Assembly (NCBI RefSeq): GCF_910592395.1
Contig: NC_088321.1
Location: forward strand, 9,548,001 to 9,612,000
DNA: 64,000 bases
Direction of reading: 5' to 3'
Source of the DNA: Lineus longissimus
Taxonomy: Eukaryota; Nemertea; Pilidiophora; Heteronemertea; Lineidae
This document shows, piece by piece, positions 21,928 to 33,239 of this stretch. The notes beneath the pieces are model-generated. The model searched no databases. It was not told the DNA's origin and saw nothing but the letters and a program-made list of their open reading frames with translations. The translations under genes were made by a program, and so were the position numbers. Each line of letters opens with the position of its first letter. The first letter of the stretch is position 1.

Positions 21928-23383
21928 TCAGAAGGATCCAGCAGGAGCAGGCGGACTAGGCGGGGTAGGCCTAGGCAGGACCTGCCTGGCGTACGGGATT
22001 GAACCCGATGCCTGCTGGGGCCTCTCTATCTTTCTAGCGTTAGGTAGAGAGGTATTGGCCATCTGTGTCGCAGTGGGGGCATATAATTTGTCCCAATCTT
22101 TCTGTACTTGAGCCGCCTCTTGTACAGAATCTGCGAACAGGAAAGAACCGTCCATAGGAGCGGTTCTTAAGGCCCCTTCCAGCTGGAGGGATCTGATGAC
22201 CTTGAGAGAGCCCAGTGCGGTGTCTCTACGGAGTAGGACGCTATTTGCTGCGGTCTTGGCGGACAGAGCAATAGCGTGCCTAATCGAATGTGACAAGGAT
22301 GTCACAAGCGATTTTGTGTCATCAGATAGTGACTCATTATCCTTTAGGGATCTTGCTAGGGCCAGGTTAGTGTGCTCTGCGTAGGAGAGCACCGCTAACG
22401 TGTTTTTGGCCAGACCCTCTTGTGCTCTAAGTTCTTGGTAAGCCGAGGAGGAGGTCACCCTAGGCACAAGTTGGTCCAGCTGTACATCGTCCTTTAATAT
22501 GGAAGTCGATGCTGCAGCTGGACAGCCGGCCGAGCTGACTCGATAATAGTCAGCGCGGTACTGCCTAACGGGAGGAAGTTGTGCCGTGAACAACTTCCCC
22601 GGTTTACACCAAGCTTCCGGTCCGGCTGCCGGAAGGACAGGGATGGAAGTACGTTGGTGGGCGCTTTGGGGAGTCTCTGATTGTACGCTCCAAAAGTTCA
22701 GAGACTGCTACCACCGACGGGGAGGGAGGAAGGAATTTAAGGGCCCGAGTGGAGCCCTGAGAGACCTGTGGATTGGGATCCACTTCCTGTCCCCAAAGTG
22801 AAAAGGTCGGTGTCGATAAGGCTGGCAGTTCCGGCGGGGTAGGGCACAGATCCTGCGGGAGGTACGCTCTGATCAAGGATCTGAGTGTCCTCATATCTGA
22901 CAAGATACTGGCCTCCTCTGGTGACAGCTCCTCCTGATTGGGGGAGCGGTAGCCTGGCTGAGAACTCTCGTTCTCAGAAAATTCCTCTAAAATAGAGGAG
23001 TCGGATGGTGGGTATCCAATGGGACCAGGTGCACCAGAGGAACCGGAACCCTGCTCCAGATGGCTGAGTCTATCAGTAAGACCCGCTACCATCTGGATGA
23101 GCTGGGACAGTTGCTGTCCCGACTCGGGTTCCGGACCCGACGTGCGGCTTCTCTCAACGACGGGCGGTTGAGGAGAGGGTGAGCGCATAAGCGAACCCTC
23201 GAAGCCAAATGTACGGGCGAATGGGTCTTCCGGAAGCGGAAGATGCCCATATTCTGAACCAGAGTTCAGATGTCCCCTCTGCGTAGCTCGTTCCATGGGA
23301 ACGACGCCTCTGCTACGAGGAGGGGGTGGCACTTCCGGTTGGCTCCACCTAAGAGGTTGGCCAACGTAGGGAGGTGCCTGCAT
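21928..23383 (-). pseudogene. DIRS gag-like protein, frameshifted
   Basis: Two open frames, 22604-23383 and 21928-22593, lie end to end in different frames. Reading the second frame upstream of 22593 gives an open stretch (AAGPEAWCKPGKLFTAQLPP) overlapping the end of the first, so one gag appears broken by a small indel near 22600-22640. The first part is Ser/Pro-rich with a Leu-rich stretch (SQLIQMVAGLTDRLSHLEQG) that could form a coiled coil. The second contains HAIALSAKTAANSVLLRRD and VQEAAQVQKDWDKLYAP, the helical core common to DIRS gag proteins. It would form the particle that holds the RNA. Confidence 0.75.
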
Positions 23384-24374
23384 TTCCGGCAGGACGAAGT
23401 CCGAAACCGGAAATGCCTGTAACTCCTTCGCCGGTATGGAGCTACTGGTTGCCCTTTTAGGAGGAGGTACGGAGGGCGGAAACGCTGTTACCGAAGACGC
23501 ATGGCGTTTCGGAGGTGGCGTTTTAAAGTCCGTCCCTACTCTACTGTGTCCGTGAGGACTGGGGTTATTTCACAGTAAAGACTGAGAAAAAACCCCAGTA
23601 GAGTCTTCGGTTACTGATAAACGGTAACCCGCGTCAGCAACCAGAACTGCAATCGGCGGACCGGAAGCAGGGTGCTCCTGCGGGTACAAAGGGCTTGTAC
23701 TCGGGGGAGCGGACGACAGAGGAACCGGAAGGTTCCCGGAGGTCCGGGGTATATTAAACCCTTGGAGACTTACTGGATGTAAGTCTCCCTTGGGACCACA
23801 GACATTGATAATGTCTGATCCCGCATCCTTCGCAGCCGCGGCCGGAACTGGAACTCGGCTGACGGAAGGGGTGGTGGCGGAAGGTCTGGTAGACCTCCAG
23901 GTTATCTGCCCGGAAACGGAACCGGAAGAGGGTTTAGGCGTCTTCGCGGCCCGTTTCCCGCCACCAGACGAAGTCCTTTGTGGTGAGACAAAGGATGCTG
24001 TCGGACGGGTACGCCATATAAAAAAAGGTACCAATGATAATAAAAACATTGGGAACCCCAAGTAGGCCAGAAAGGATGCAATTATTAATGGAAAGGAAAA
24101 CATGCCTACTTGAATTAAACACTATCGCAATGGATCTGAGTCTTGTTCATTACAATAGAGAGGAGAATAGCCTACGTAAATCTACCCTACCAAGATCTAA
24201 ATAATGGAGCCGGGTCGACTAAGCTAGCTAAGAAAGGTCTATAATTAAATAGACTGGACAATACTAATGCCAAGATTAGTTTGGCGGTCTACTCCGTAGG
24301 TGAATGAACCCAAAAATCGTCTAGACTTAGTTGGTTGAATTTGGTTTTAAATCGAATTCACGGCAGCTTTGAAA
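23384..24374 (-). other. DIRS leader and possible gag N-terminus
   Basis: The minus-strand frame 23570-24103 has a hydrophobic start (FPLIIASFLAYLGFPMFLLS), then a Ser/Thr/Pro-rich, basic segment (RTSSGGGKRAAKTPKPSSGS). Composition resembles a gag N-terminus, but I recognise no domain. The hydrophobic start may be untranslated leader read by chance. 23384-23570 carries further Pro/Arg-rich coding-like sequence in another frame. Confidence 0.4.
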
Positions 24375-24586
24375 AAACGATGTGCTTTGTAGAAGCACAA
24401 GAGTAAAGACTGAATATGGCGGCAAGAGATCGGTGCGATCTCGCGGGATCGGTCAGGACGCCGCCTGGCGGCCGAGCTGTTAACTCAGTTCTCCCGTTAG
24501 AAAATTAAAGGGATACTCTTGTGTTTGAGCCCAAATGGATTAACATGCAAAAGTGTTCCATAGGTAAGTTTGAATGACACAAAATG
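24375..24586. repeat. DIRS right inverted terminal repeat
   Basis: Reverse complement of the left terminal repeat except for its outermost ~34 bp (CATTTTGTGTCATTCAAAC on the minus strand), which instead match the internal complementary region. It lies upstream of gag on the minus strand, so it should hold the promoter. Confidence 0.9.
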
Positions 24587-25689
24587 ACTGATACCTACCT
24601 GTAATAAGCTACAGGTGACCGATAGCGACATTAGGAGATCAACCGGAGTGGTTAAACCAGTAGATCGCTGGGATTTATAAACTACGAAGGCATCTTAAAG
24701 CCTTAGATGCTATATTTCAATCAACAAAATTTCAGGTTGCGCAGCGTTATGTAACCTCTATGACGCATGTCCAGGTTATGTCCTAAATTTAGTATTTCTG
24801 GTTTAAACTAAAAAGTATGGAGTTTCATGTATCATGTTCAGATGTCTGAGATGAGTCAGAATTTTCTTTTCAACGCGTTTCAAGCCACATCAAAGTGCAC
24901 AAACGTTCAGTTCTAAGTTCAGAAATAACATAGACAATTGAGAAAGGGAGATGTAGTGTAATCCCTATTGCCCCTTTAAGAGTCACTACAGTATGGTGCT
25001 GCCACCTTCATGTCAACGGGTTAACAGTATTAATGCTTCTTTTGTCAAACTTGCATTGTTTACATCTGTCTTATTCAAGTGAACCGTACCCCCAATACAG
25101 CAAAGGACAATACTTCCACATAATAGTCTGGTAAAACATACATCACATGCTACAATATAAGATGTTATATGATTGGCTCACTAAGGCAAAGGAGGCGGCA
25201 CCTGCAAGCACGTGGCTCGGGAAAAACATATTTATGGTACAATAAATTAATCAAAATTAATCAAAGAATGATCTTTTATAAACATTGGAAGGAAATTTAT
25301 GGTACAATAAATTAATCAAAATTAATCAAAGAATGATCTTTTATAAACATTGGAAGGAAGTAGGGATAAATTATATTTCAGATTTACTAAGACCAGACAA
25401 AACAGTGATACCTTTTGAATCACTGGGACTAAAAGCATTCGAATGGTTCAAATGGAGAGTGTTAATGGATGTTATTATAAATAAGATTTGGTTTATAACT
25501 TTAACACTGATAACAATAATGTAAGATCTAACAAAACAGTGATACCTTTTGAATCACTGCGACTAAAAGCATTCGAATGGTTCAAATGGAGAGTGCTAAT
25601 GGATAATGTTATTATAAATAAGATTTGGTTTATAACTTTAACACTGATAACAATAATGTAAGATCTATGCAGAAACCGTAGAAGTCTAA

Positions 25690-26567
25690 AGCCTGCACCA
25701 CACGGTGAAAATTTGCGTGATGCAAGTGACACGCGTGCATGTTGCGACAGGCAAATTCTCACTGTGTGGGGTCGTTTTTTGCTGCGTATCTTCCCTCGCG
25801 AGTCGAGACGCAGCCGATCTAGCATGTTTGATATTTTCTCGACACGCGAGGAAGTTAATCACCGTGTGGGGGCTACCTGCAGGAATGTTGCGCGAGTTTG
25901 ACGAATCACAACAAGCAGATCGGTCACATGATTTATAGGTCAGTCACATGATACCAAAATGACAGCGCCCGGGAACTGTCAAATCCTATGAGAAGTATTA
26001 TGGACCAAGACCAAATTGCCCTTATTCTCCTGCTGTTACTCCGTCGGAGGCGGCGGCGGAGGCGGCGCCGCGTGGACCGTAGTCTTTGGACAAGGCCATG
26101 GATTCAGAGAAGAGAGGATAAGGGGGCCTATGCAAATCTAATTGCTGAATTGCGGGAGGAGGACCCCATGAAGTATCGCCAGTTCCACAGAGTGCGGGTC
26201 GAGGAACAGATGGAGTAACAGCAGGAGAATAAGGGCAATTTGGCCTTCTTGGTCCATAATACTTCTCATAGGATTTGACAGTTCCCGGGCGCTGCCATTT
26301 TGGTATTATGTGACTGACCTATAAATCATGTGACCGATCTGCTTGTTGTGATTCGTCGAACTCGCGCAACATTGCTGCAGGTAGCCCCCACACGGTGATT
26401 AACTTCCTCGCGTGTCGAGAAAATATCAAACATGCTAGATCGGCTGCGTCTCGACTCGCGAGGGAAGATACGCAGCAAAAAACGACCCCACACAGTGAGA
26501 ATTTGCCTGTCGCAACATGCACGCGTGTCACTTGCATCACGCAAATTTTCACCGTGTGGTGCAGGCT
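25690..26567. mobile_element. PIF/Harbinger foldback element, 878 bp, ~370-bp inverted repeats
   Basis: Near-perfect arms of about 370 bp begin AGCCTGCACCACACGGTGA. The S monomer empty site reads AGTCTAAGAGAC; here TAA is duplicated at 25687-25689 and 26568-26570, the TWA-type 3-bp duplication of PIF/Harbinger. The short centre (26040-26215) encodes a piece of Harbinger transposase. The arms differ at only a few positions, so the insertion or a gene-conversion event is recent. Confidence 0.93.
25988..26218 (+). pseudogene. Harbinger (HARBI1-like) transposase N-terminal remnant
   Basis: A 76-codon frame with an Arg run followed by RSLWTRPWIQRREDKGAYAN and LIAELREEDPMKYRQFHRV. This matches the conserved N-terminal region of animal Harbinger transposases (W-x-R-P-W-x-x-R-R, GAY, ELR-x-EDP). 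The frame stops after VEEQME, so the helix-turn-helix and DDE core are absent. It is trapped between the inverted repeats as a deletion derivative. The first residues come from the left arm. Confidence 0.8.
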
Positions 26568-28682
26568 TAAGAGACAATCATGCCCAATGGTATAAATCAG
26601 CCTCAAATGACTGATGCCTACCTGTAATCAGCTACAGGTGACCGATAGCGACATTAGGAGATCAACCGGAATGGTGAAACCAGTAGATCGCTTGGATTTA
26701 CAAACTGCGAAGGCATCTTAAAGCCTTAGACGCTATATTTCTATCAACCAAATTTCAGGTTGCGCAGCGTTATGTAACCTCTATGACGCATGTCCAGGTT
26801 ATGTCCTAAATTTAGTATTTCTGGTTTAAACTAATAGTATGGACTTTCATGTATCACGTTCAGTCATGTTCAGATGTCTAGGATAAGTCAGACTTTTCTT
26901 TTCAACGTGTTTCAAGCCACATCAAAGTGCACGAACGTTCAGTTCCCAGTTCAGAATTAACATAGACAATTTAGAAAGGGATATGTAGTGTAATCCCTAT
27001 TGCCCCTTTAAGAGTCACTACAGTATGGTGCTGCCACCTTCATGTCAATGGGTTAACAGTGTAATTGCTTCTTTTATCAAACTTGCATTGTTTACATCTG
27101 TCTTATTCAAGTGAACCATACCCCCAATCCAGCAAAGGACAATACTTCCACATAATAGTCTGGTAAAACATACATCACATGCTACAATATAAGATGTTAT
27201 ATGATTGGCTCACTAAGGCAAAGGAGGCGGCGCCTGCAAGCACGTGGCTCGGGAAAAACATATTTATGGTACAATTAATTAATCAAAATTAATCAAAGAA
27301 TGATCTTTTATAAACATTGGAAGGAAATTTATGGTACAATAAATTAATGAAATTTAATCAAAGAACATTGGAAGGAAGTAGGGATAAATCATATTTCCAA
27401 TTTACTAAGACCAGACAAAACAGTGATACCTTTTGAATCACTGGGACTAAAAGCAACCGAATGGTTCAAATGGAGAGAGTTAATGGATGTTATTATAAAT
27501 AAGATTTGGGGTGATAATTTTAACACTGATAACAATGATGTAAGAGCTACGCAGAAACCGTAGAAATCTAAAAGACAATCATGCCCAACAGTATAAATCA
27601 GCCTCAAGTGATGCCTACCTGTAATCAGCTACAGGTGGCCGATAGCGACATTAGGAGATCAACCGGACTGGTGAAACCAGTAGATCGCTTGGATTTATAA
27701 ACTGCGAAGGCATCTTAAAGCCTTAGACGCTATATTTCCATCAACAAAATTTCAGGTTGCGCAGCGTAATGTAACCTATATGACCCATGTCCAGGTTGTG
27801 TCCTAAATTGAGTATTTCTGGTTTAAACTAAAAGTGTGGACTTTCATGTATCATGTTCAGATGTCTAGGATAAGTCAGACTTTTCTTTTCAACATGTTTT
27901 TAAGCCACATCAAAGTGCACGAACATTCAGTTCTAAGTTCAGAAATAACATAGACAACTTTGAAAGGGAGATGTAGTGTAATCCCTATTGCCCCTTTAAG
28001 AGTCACTACAGTATGGTGCTGCCACCTTCATGTCAACGGGTTAACAGTATAATTGCTTCTTTTATCAAACTTGCATTGTTTACATCTGTCTTATTCAAGT
28101 GAACCGTACCCCCAATCCAGCAAAGGACAATACTTCCACATAATAGTCTGGTAAAACATACATCACATGCTACAATATAAGATGTTATATGACTGGCTCA
28201 CAAGGCAAAGGAGGCGGCGCTTGCAAGCACGTGGCTCGGGAAAAACATATTTATGGTACAATAAATTAATCAAAATTAATCAAAGAATGATCTTTTATAA
28301 ACATTGGAAGGAAATTTATGGTACAATAAATTAATCAATATTAATCAAAGAATGATCTTTTATAAACATTGGAAGGAAGTAGGGATAAATTATATTTCAG
28401 ATTTACTAAGACCAGACAAAACAGTGACAAACCTTTTGAATCACTGGGACTAAAAGCAACCGAATGGTTCAAATGGAGAGGGTTAATGGATGTTATTATA
28501 AATAAAGATTTGGGCTTATAATTTTAACACTGATAACAATAATGTAAGATCTACGCAGAAACCGTAGAAGTCTATGAGACAATCATGCCCAACGGTATAA
28601 ATCAGCGACAAGTGACTGATGCCTACCTGTATTCAGCTACAGGTGACCGATAGCGACATTAGGAGATCAACCGGACTGGTGA

Positions 28683-29087
28683 CATGAGGAAACCAACCCT
28701 GTAAAAATTATCTCCTAACCATCCCCCACCAACTAATGGAAGAGTTTCTGAGGAATAGTTTATTGACTTTAGCTCTCAGCTTATCTGAGCCAGGTAACCT
28801 CCTGCTGAGTTGCCGGACCAAATGCTGAGGTCAACATATGTTGTTACATAACCGACCTTGCTATCACATCCTGGTTGCCTTGAAGTCGACCAAATTACTT
28901 CTAATTTTGCCTCATCACAGTAATTAGTCATGATCACATGATGATGAACCTGGCCCGAGTATCACTGGTTACGCTGGCCATTATGTAGATAAGGTAAATA
29001 TGCAGATCATCACTGTGTGTAGTAGTATCAGCGGGGTGCTTGAAGTTGGAGGGCGACTAAATATTTTACAGGGCTGGTTTCCTCATG
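28683..29087. mobile_element. 405-bp MITE with CATGAGGAAACCA ends
   Basis: Inverted ends CATGAGGAAACCAACCCTGT (one internal mismatch) interrupt an S monomer. The empty site is CTGGTGAAACCAG; the flanks are CTGGTGA and AAACCAG, a net extra A, or TGA if the ends are drawn one or two bases in. No coding. Superfamily not determined. Confidence 0.8.
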
Positions 29088-29214
29088 AAACCAGTAGATC
29101 GCTTGGATTCATAAACTGCGAAGGCATCTTAAAGCCTTAGACGCTATATTTCCATCAACCAAATTTCAGGTTGCGCAGCGTTATGTAACCTCTATGACGC
29201 ATGTCCAGTTAAAA

Positions 29215-29526
29215 ATACCATTGACTCATACAAAATCAAGTTTTAGCTGGCTTTTTTACCAAGAGTTGTTTTTGATGAATTAGTCAAATTGCAAGAATGG
29301 GGTCTTCAAGGAGCACTCTTTCTTACTTGATAATTGAATGTTTTCTTACCTTTAAAAGCAATATTGATATTCCAAATCAGAGCATTACTTGTTGCTTGTA
29401 TCCTCAACAATATTGTTACATAACGACACTAGCAGTTCCAGTCAGGTATCCTTACAGGAATCAAACTAAATACTCCATTGAAGGCACTTATCCCAATTCC
29501 ATTCCATTCCATTCCATTCCAAGTTT
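29215..29526. other. unassigned sequence with (CATTC)n
   Basis: The S array stops inside a monomer (after GACGCATGTCCAG). A short ATTCC repeat lies near 29498-29521. Nothing else is recognised. Confidence 0.4.
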
Positions 29527-30330
29527 TCATCGAAATAACACAATGTTGATTGTCAACTGGTCCCCTTGACTGTCCCATGGGGAAGCCGGACCTGGCGGGC
29601 GACTGTCATCAAGTTTCCACCACTGGTTACCGTCTTTTAGGTAGCAAATCCAGTGGCCAATATCACAATTGATATATGACAGATTACTGCAAGGATGGAT
29701 TGGCCAGGAAAGATATCTCTTTCGGATGGAAGGAGCTTGGTTGTTGTCTTTTCCGTTGCGGCCAAAGTTAGATGCCTGTTCAGCTCGATGATGGTGACTT
29801 ATCCTTGACAACACATTTGAAACCCGCTCCCCTTTAGTCCACAAATTCTATTCCTAGCTTTACTCTTGCATCGGAGAGCCACAGGCTCCAAATCCTGAAA
29901 ATATTTCTCATATAAAGCTAGAAGGGAGACTGCCCCAGAATGAGGTATATTCAGACATAGCATATTTCCACTTAACCCAACAATCTCCTGATTGCAGTGT
30001 CCCTGAGGGCAGACCATCTCCACTGGCCATGTTGTCACGTATCCTGGAGGCGTGTCGAGTTTAGCAACAAGGGTTGACAGGAATTCGCTTGCATCATCAA
30101 AAAGAGGCATTGCGTACCCCGCTCCCTGAATAGTACTGTTCACAGCATTTATCAAAGGCATGACTGAAAATGGACGTCCAGGCATGTTGCGGCACATCCT
30201 CAAGAACACTGTTGTGACTGCATCTTCTGAAGGAAGAAAGTGTGTATCAAAACTGATTCGCTTTAAACACTGCAAGACAGAAATGCAGTAGCAAGCATTG
30301 GCGTCATTGTCCAGTCCCCTGTATGGACAC
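29527..30330 (-). pseudogene. USP-type (C19) deubiquitinase domain at the C-terminus of a transposase gene
   Basis: The minus strand encodes GLDNDANACYCISVLQCL (about 30260-30313), the Cys box of ubiquitin-specific proteases. LFDDASEFLSTLVAKL, the usual QD-x-x-EF segment, follows, then IVGLSGNMLCLNIP, and GHWICYLKDGNQWWKLDD (about 29595-29660), the His box with the following Asp. So the catalytic Cys, His and Asp are all present in a compact ~250-residue USP fold. A frameshift near 29800-29844 separates the last part. Upstream, the frame is open back through the 25-residue repeats, apart from the lesions noted there, so this domain belongs to the transposase polypeptide. Family role: removal of ubiquitin from proteins; a function for the transposon is inference. 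Confidence 0.85.
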
Positions 30331-30465
30331 TGCTGAGAGGAAGTCTGGCGAACAGTTCCTGGTCTCTGTCTTTCTGTGCGTGCTCCTTGCTCATCAGTTC
30401 TGGTTCTGGTTGGTGGTGGTTCAGTTCTGGTAAGTAGTGTTGTACGACTAGTACTGCTCTGCTCA

Positions 30466-30890
30466 TCTGGGGATGTCGTTGTAGCACTAGGGAGTTCAGA
30501 GTTCTGACCATCAGGTATAGTCGTGTGACTGCTCTGCTCATCTGGGGACGTCGTTGTAGCACTAGGGAGATGAGAGTTCTGACCATAAGGTATAGTCGTG
30601 TGACTGCTCTGCTAATCTGGGGACGTCGTTGTAGCACTAGGGAGATGAGAGTTCTGACCATAAGGTATAGTCGTGTGACTGCTCTGCTCATCTGGACGTC
30701 GTTGTAGCACTAGGGAGTTGAGAGTCCTGACCATAAGGTATAGTCGTGTGACTGCTCTGCTCATCTGGGGACGTCGTTGTAGCACTAGGGAGTTGAGAGT
30801 TCTGACCATAAGGTATAGTCGTGTGACTGCTCTGCTCATCTGGGGACGTCGTTGTAGCACTAGGGAGTTGAGAGTTCTGACTGCTCACTG
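30466..30890 (-). repeat. 75-bp coding minisatellite (25-residue repeats)
   Basis: Units start at 30466, 30541, 30616, 30691, 30764 and 30839, all 75 bp apart except one of 73. Each encodes HTTIPYGQNSQLPSATTTSP plus DEQSS. The 2-bp deletion at 30693 shifts the frame, and a GAG-to-TAG change at 30612-30614 makes a stop. Both fall inside the repeats. They act as a Ser/Thr-rich linker between the transposase and the USP. Confidence 0.92.
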
Positions 30891-33239
30891 GTGGTCCTTG
30901 CTCATCAGGTGTAGTTGTAGCCGTCAGAGGGATTGTAGGCCTACTTGCAGTAGTTGTACTTGTAGGACGACTCAGCCCATCCGGTGACGTGATAGGAATT
31001 GGAGGGGGTAGTTGAGAGCCCAATCGTGGCTGCAGTCGTATGGGCAGTTTTGGGTCACATAAATGGCTTCTTCTGATGACTGGATGATGATGATCCCTTA
31101 CGCAACAAAGTGGCAAGAGAAGGGCAAGAACATGAGCATCTGCCCCAAGCATTCGGCTGCCCAAATCTTTTGAGTCATGTGTGCCACACTTCCAACTGCA
31201 TAACTTATTCAGAGGTGGTGTAAATCTCAAGTAGTCCACTCCGTTTACAGCAAAGACCAACATAGGCTTTCTGAAGTTCATCTGATTTCGGTTGCTCCTG
31301 TTGGCAGATGGCATTTTCATCGTGATGACACTCAGACCTGCGCTGGGCCATTGAAAATACTTGACTGGATCCCATCCTTCCGGTTCATTTGCTATTGTTG
31401 TGTAATACATCCTCGTTGTATCTGGTACCTCACCAATAGCATCCCAGTACTCCTCAATGGTTGTGATGAGATTCATCTGATTCTCATCGCCAACTTCCAC
31501 ATTGCGCAAGTGACAGAGTAATGAAAAGGCTCTTTTTACTAAATATGGCCCAAGGCACATTTCCTTCATCAACCCGACATCAATGACTGGAATGTCCAAT
31601 AATCTCCGTAGATAGCCAACCCTTGAGACTGGGACATGTTGCCAGACCGTACTAGTACTGTTCGAGCCTGGAAAGTCGTTCAAGTTCACAGTGAAAGTGA
31701 TATCGGGATCGCACAAAAAGTTTGTCATGTTCAGTCTATGTTTGACAATGCTTGCAAATCTGACTTGGGTCAGAATGTCAGCAAACTTCAGTTTGAACTT
31801 GGGGTGGTACTGATTGTAGATTGTTATACCAGCGAGCCAGATCAGTGCAATCCTGGGATTGTTTTTGCAATCTAGAGGTATACCATATCTTTGGCAAAAC
31901 TCATCACCCAATGGCTGCATGTACTGGTATGGCACATCACGAAGAATTTTATCTTGGTTGATTGCACCATGAAATTGTTCCACCCTGGCACGTAGTTTTC
32001 CAACAATAGCCCTACTGTTTTTCGTCAATAAGGAGCACCCGTTAGAATTGACCATCACAAACTTGTCATTCTGAACCTGCACAATTTCATCATCATCAGA
32101 AGAAGGCCAAATGATGAAACAGCCATTTTTCTGGCACCAATTTTTCACATTTTCGATATTTTGCTGACTAGCATTGCAGGGAACAAAATTATATCCCTTA
32201 TCCACAGCCAAGACAAAAAAGTAGGCGCTGGATCCACGTAAAAGTTCCATTTGGAACATGCTCTGCCTCTTCGACTCTCAGCTCCAACCCACTCAGTTGG
32301 CTATCACCACATCTAGGAGTGGCTGCAGCACCCAGTGGCAGAGTTGCAGCTACGTATCCTGTTGTGTCTACCAGCACAGTTGCTGTAAAGCAATGTCCTC
32401 CTTTTTTCGGATAGTACGCGTCCTTTTGGGCCTCATAGTCCATTGAATTTTGTGTCATGAATTTAGGAGTCCATTGACAGTCCGACAGCCTCCCTGTCCT
32501 GACCAGTAGGATCTTTGAAATAGGATAGCAGCTCTTTGTGAAAAGGTGACTCTCCTTCTTTCATGCTTCTGTAGACTGCATCCATATCTTGAGGTGTCGG
32601 GGAAAAGAACACATTTGGAATTTTGCAGTGATGAAAGACATGGTATGTCAGCTGTTTCCAGAATATGTTGATTGCAGTTGTTTTGGCTATTTGGAAAATA
32701 GCTGACAAGTCAATGAAGTCCGGATTACTTCTCATCTTATATCTGTACAACAGTACACGGGCAGAACTATCTAATCCCCCTTGTTGAACTACTGTCTCTC
32801 TTTGAAGCCAAACTAGTTCCCAGAAATTCCTAACAGATAATCCAGTGGAATTCGTGATTTGTAGTTCGGACATTTTCCATGGCTGAATAAAACTGTTACA
32901 TGACTGGGTGAGGTTTGTAGGCCAGTTATGACGCGGATATCTCCTATCATAATCCTTATCTGTGGTGGCATAAACATAGTGTTACTCATCGGCAGGAGGC
33001 TGTTGACTATCCGAAGTTGCTGTTTTCGTTGCAGCGGTTGTGCCCTGTATCGGAGCTGGTGGACTGTCAGAAGAACTATCAGTATCCATTGCAATATCGG
33101 TTGCAACGATTGTGGCCTCCTGTATCGGAGCTGGTGGACTATCCAAAGAACAAGATGTATCTATTGCATTATCGGTTGCAGCTGGTTGAATGTCGGACGA
33201 ACTAGCGGTTGCTTCATCCCGTACCGGAGCTGGTTCCAT
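30688..33239 (-). pseudogene. DDE transposase (DDE_Tnp_4-like) with N-terminal HTH and C-terminal SWIM-like finger
   Basis: From right to left: a Ser/Ala/Pro-rich acidic N-terminus (32982-33239); a helix-turn-helix part (32463-32873; LLYRYKMRSNPDFIDLSAIF, AKTTAINIFWKQL); a catalytic strand region (32198-32458; KKGGHCFTATVLVDTTGYV, matching the DDE_Tnp_4 stretch after the first Asp); then 30688-32259 with FFVLAVDKGYNFV (second Asp region), AIVGKLRARVEQFHGAI (the final acidic residue by analogy with the R-x-x-VE segment), and a C-terminal LCSWKCGTHDS...LGADAHVLAL that looks like the C-x-C...C-x-H finger of this family with some Cys lost. At least two frameshifts (about 32460 and 32230) and a break near 32880-32980, where no clean splice fits, make this a pseudogene. 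No terminal repeats were found. ISL2EU/IS4EU/Harbinger-type relatives are alternatives. Confidence 0.72.

Larger units (their letters stand above)
17443..24586 (-). mobile_element. DIRS-type tyrosine-recombinase retrotransposon, 7.14 kb
   Basis: Gene order on the minus strand is gag, reverse transcriptase/RNase H, then tyrosine recombinase, bounded by inverted terminal repeats with an internal complementary region. This is the complete DIRS architecture. It sits in an S monomer whose empty form reads CTCAAATGACTG; the junctions are CTCAAATGCCC on the left and CACAAAATGACTG on the right, with no ordinary target duplication. The element is visibly more GC-rich than its surroundings. It is inactive: gag is frameshifted, and the recombinase is interrupted by a TTAA MITE at 18914-19489. 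Confidence 0.93.
13750..29214 (+). repeat. S array 1: tandem ~0.99-kb monomers with a LINE-derived coding scrap
   Basis: Starts of homologous monomers (AATTGCTTCTTTTATCAA) lie near 13760, 16542, 25028, 27060 and 28045. After subtracting inserted elements and internal duplications the spacing is 985-1016 bp. Each monomer holds a 65-bp segment usually duplicated in tandem (GGTACAATAAATTAATC), then a coding remnant (LWYNKLIKINQRMIFYKHW, then DLLRPDKTVIPFESLGLKA) resembling the region downstream of the reverse transcriptase in L1/Tx1 LINEs. A non-coding part with a CAGGTTGCGCAGCGTTATG motif follows. Local rearrangements include a ~347-bp partial duplication near 17217-17440 and a ~135-bp one near 25527-25660. 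The array's own units are at 13750-14420, 16205-17442, 24587-25689, 26568-28682 and 29088-29214. Confidence 0.85.
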
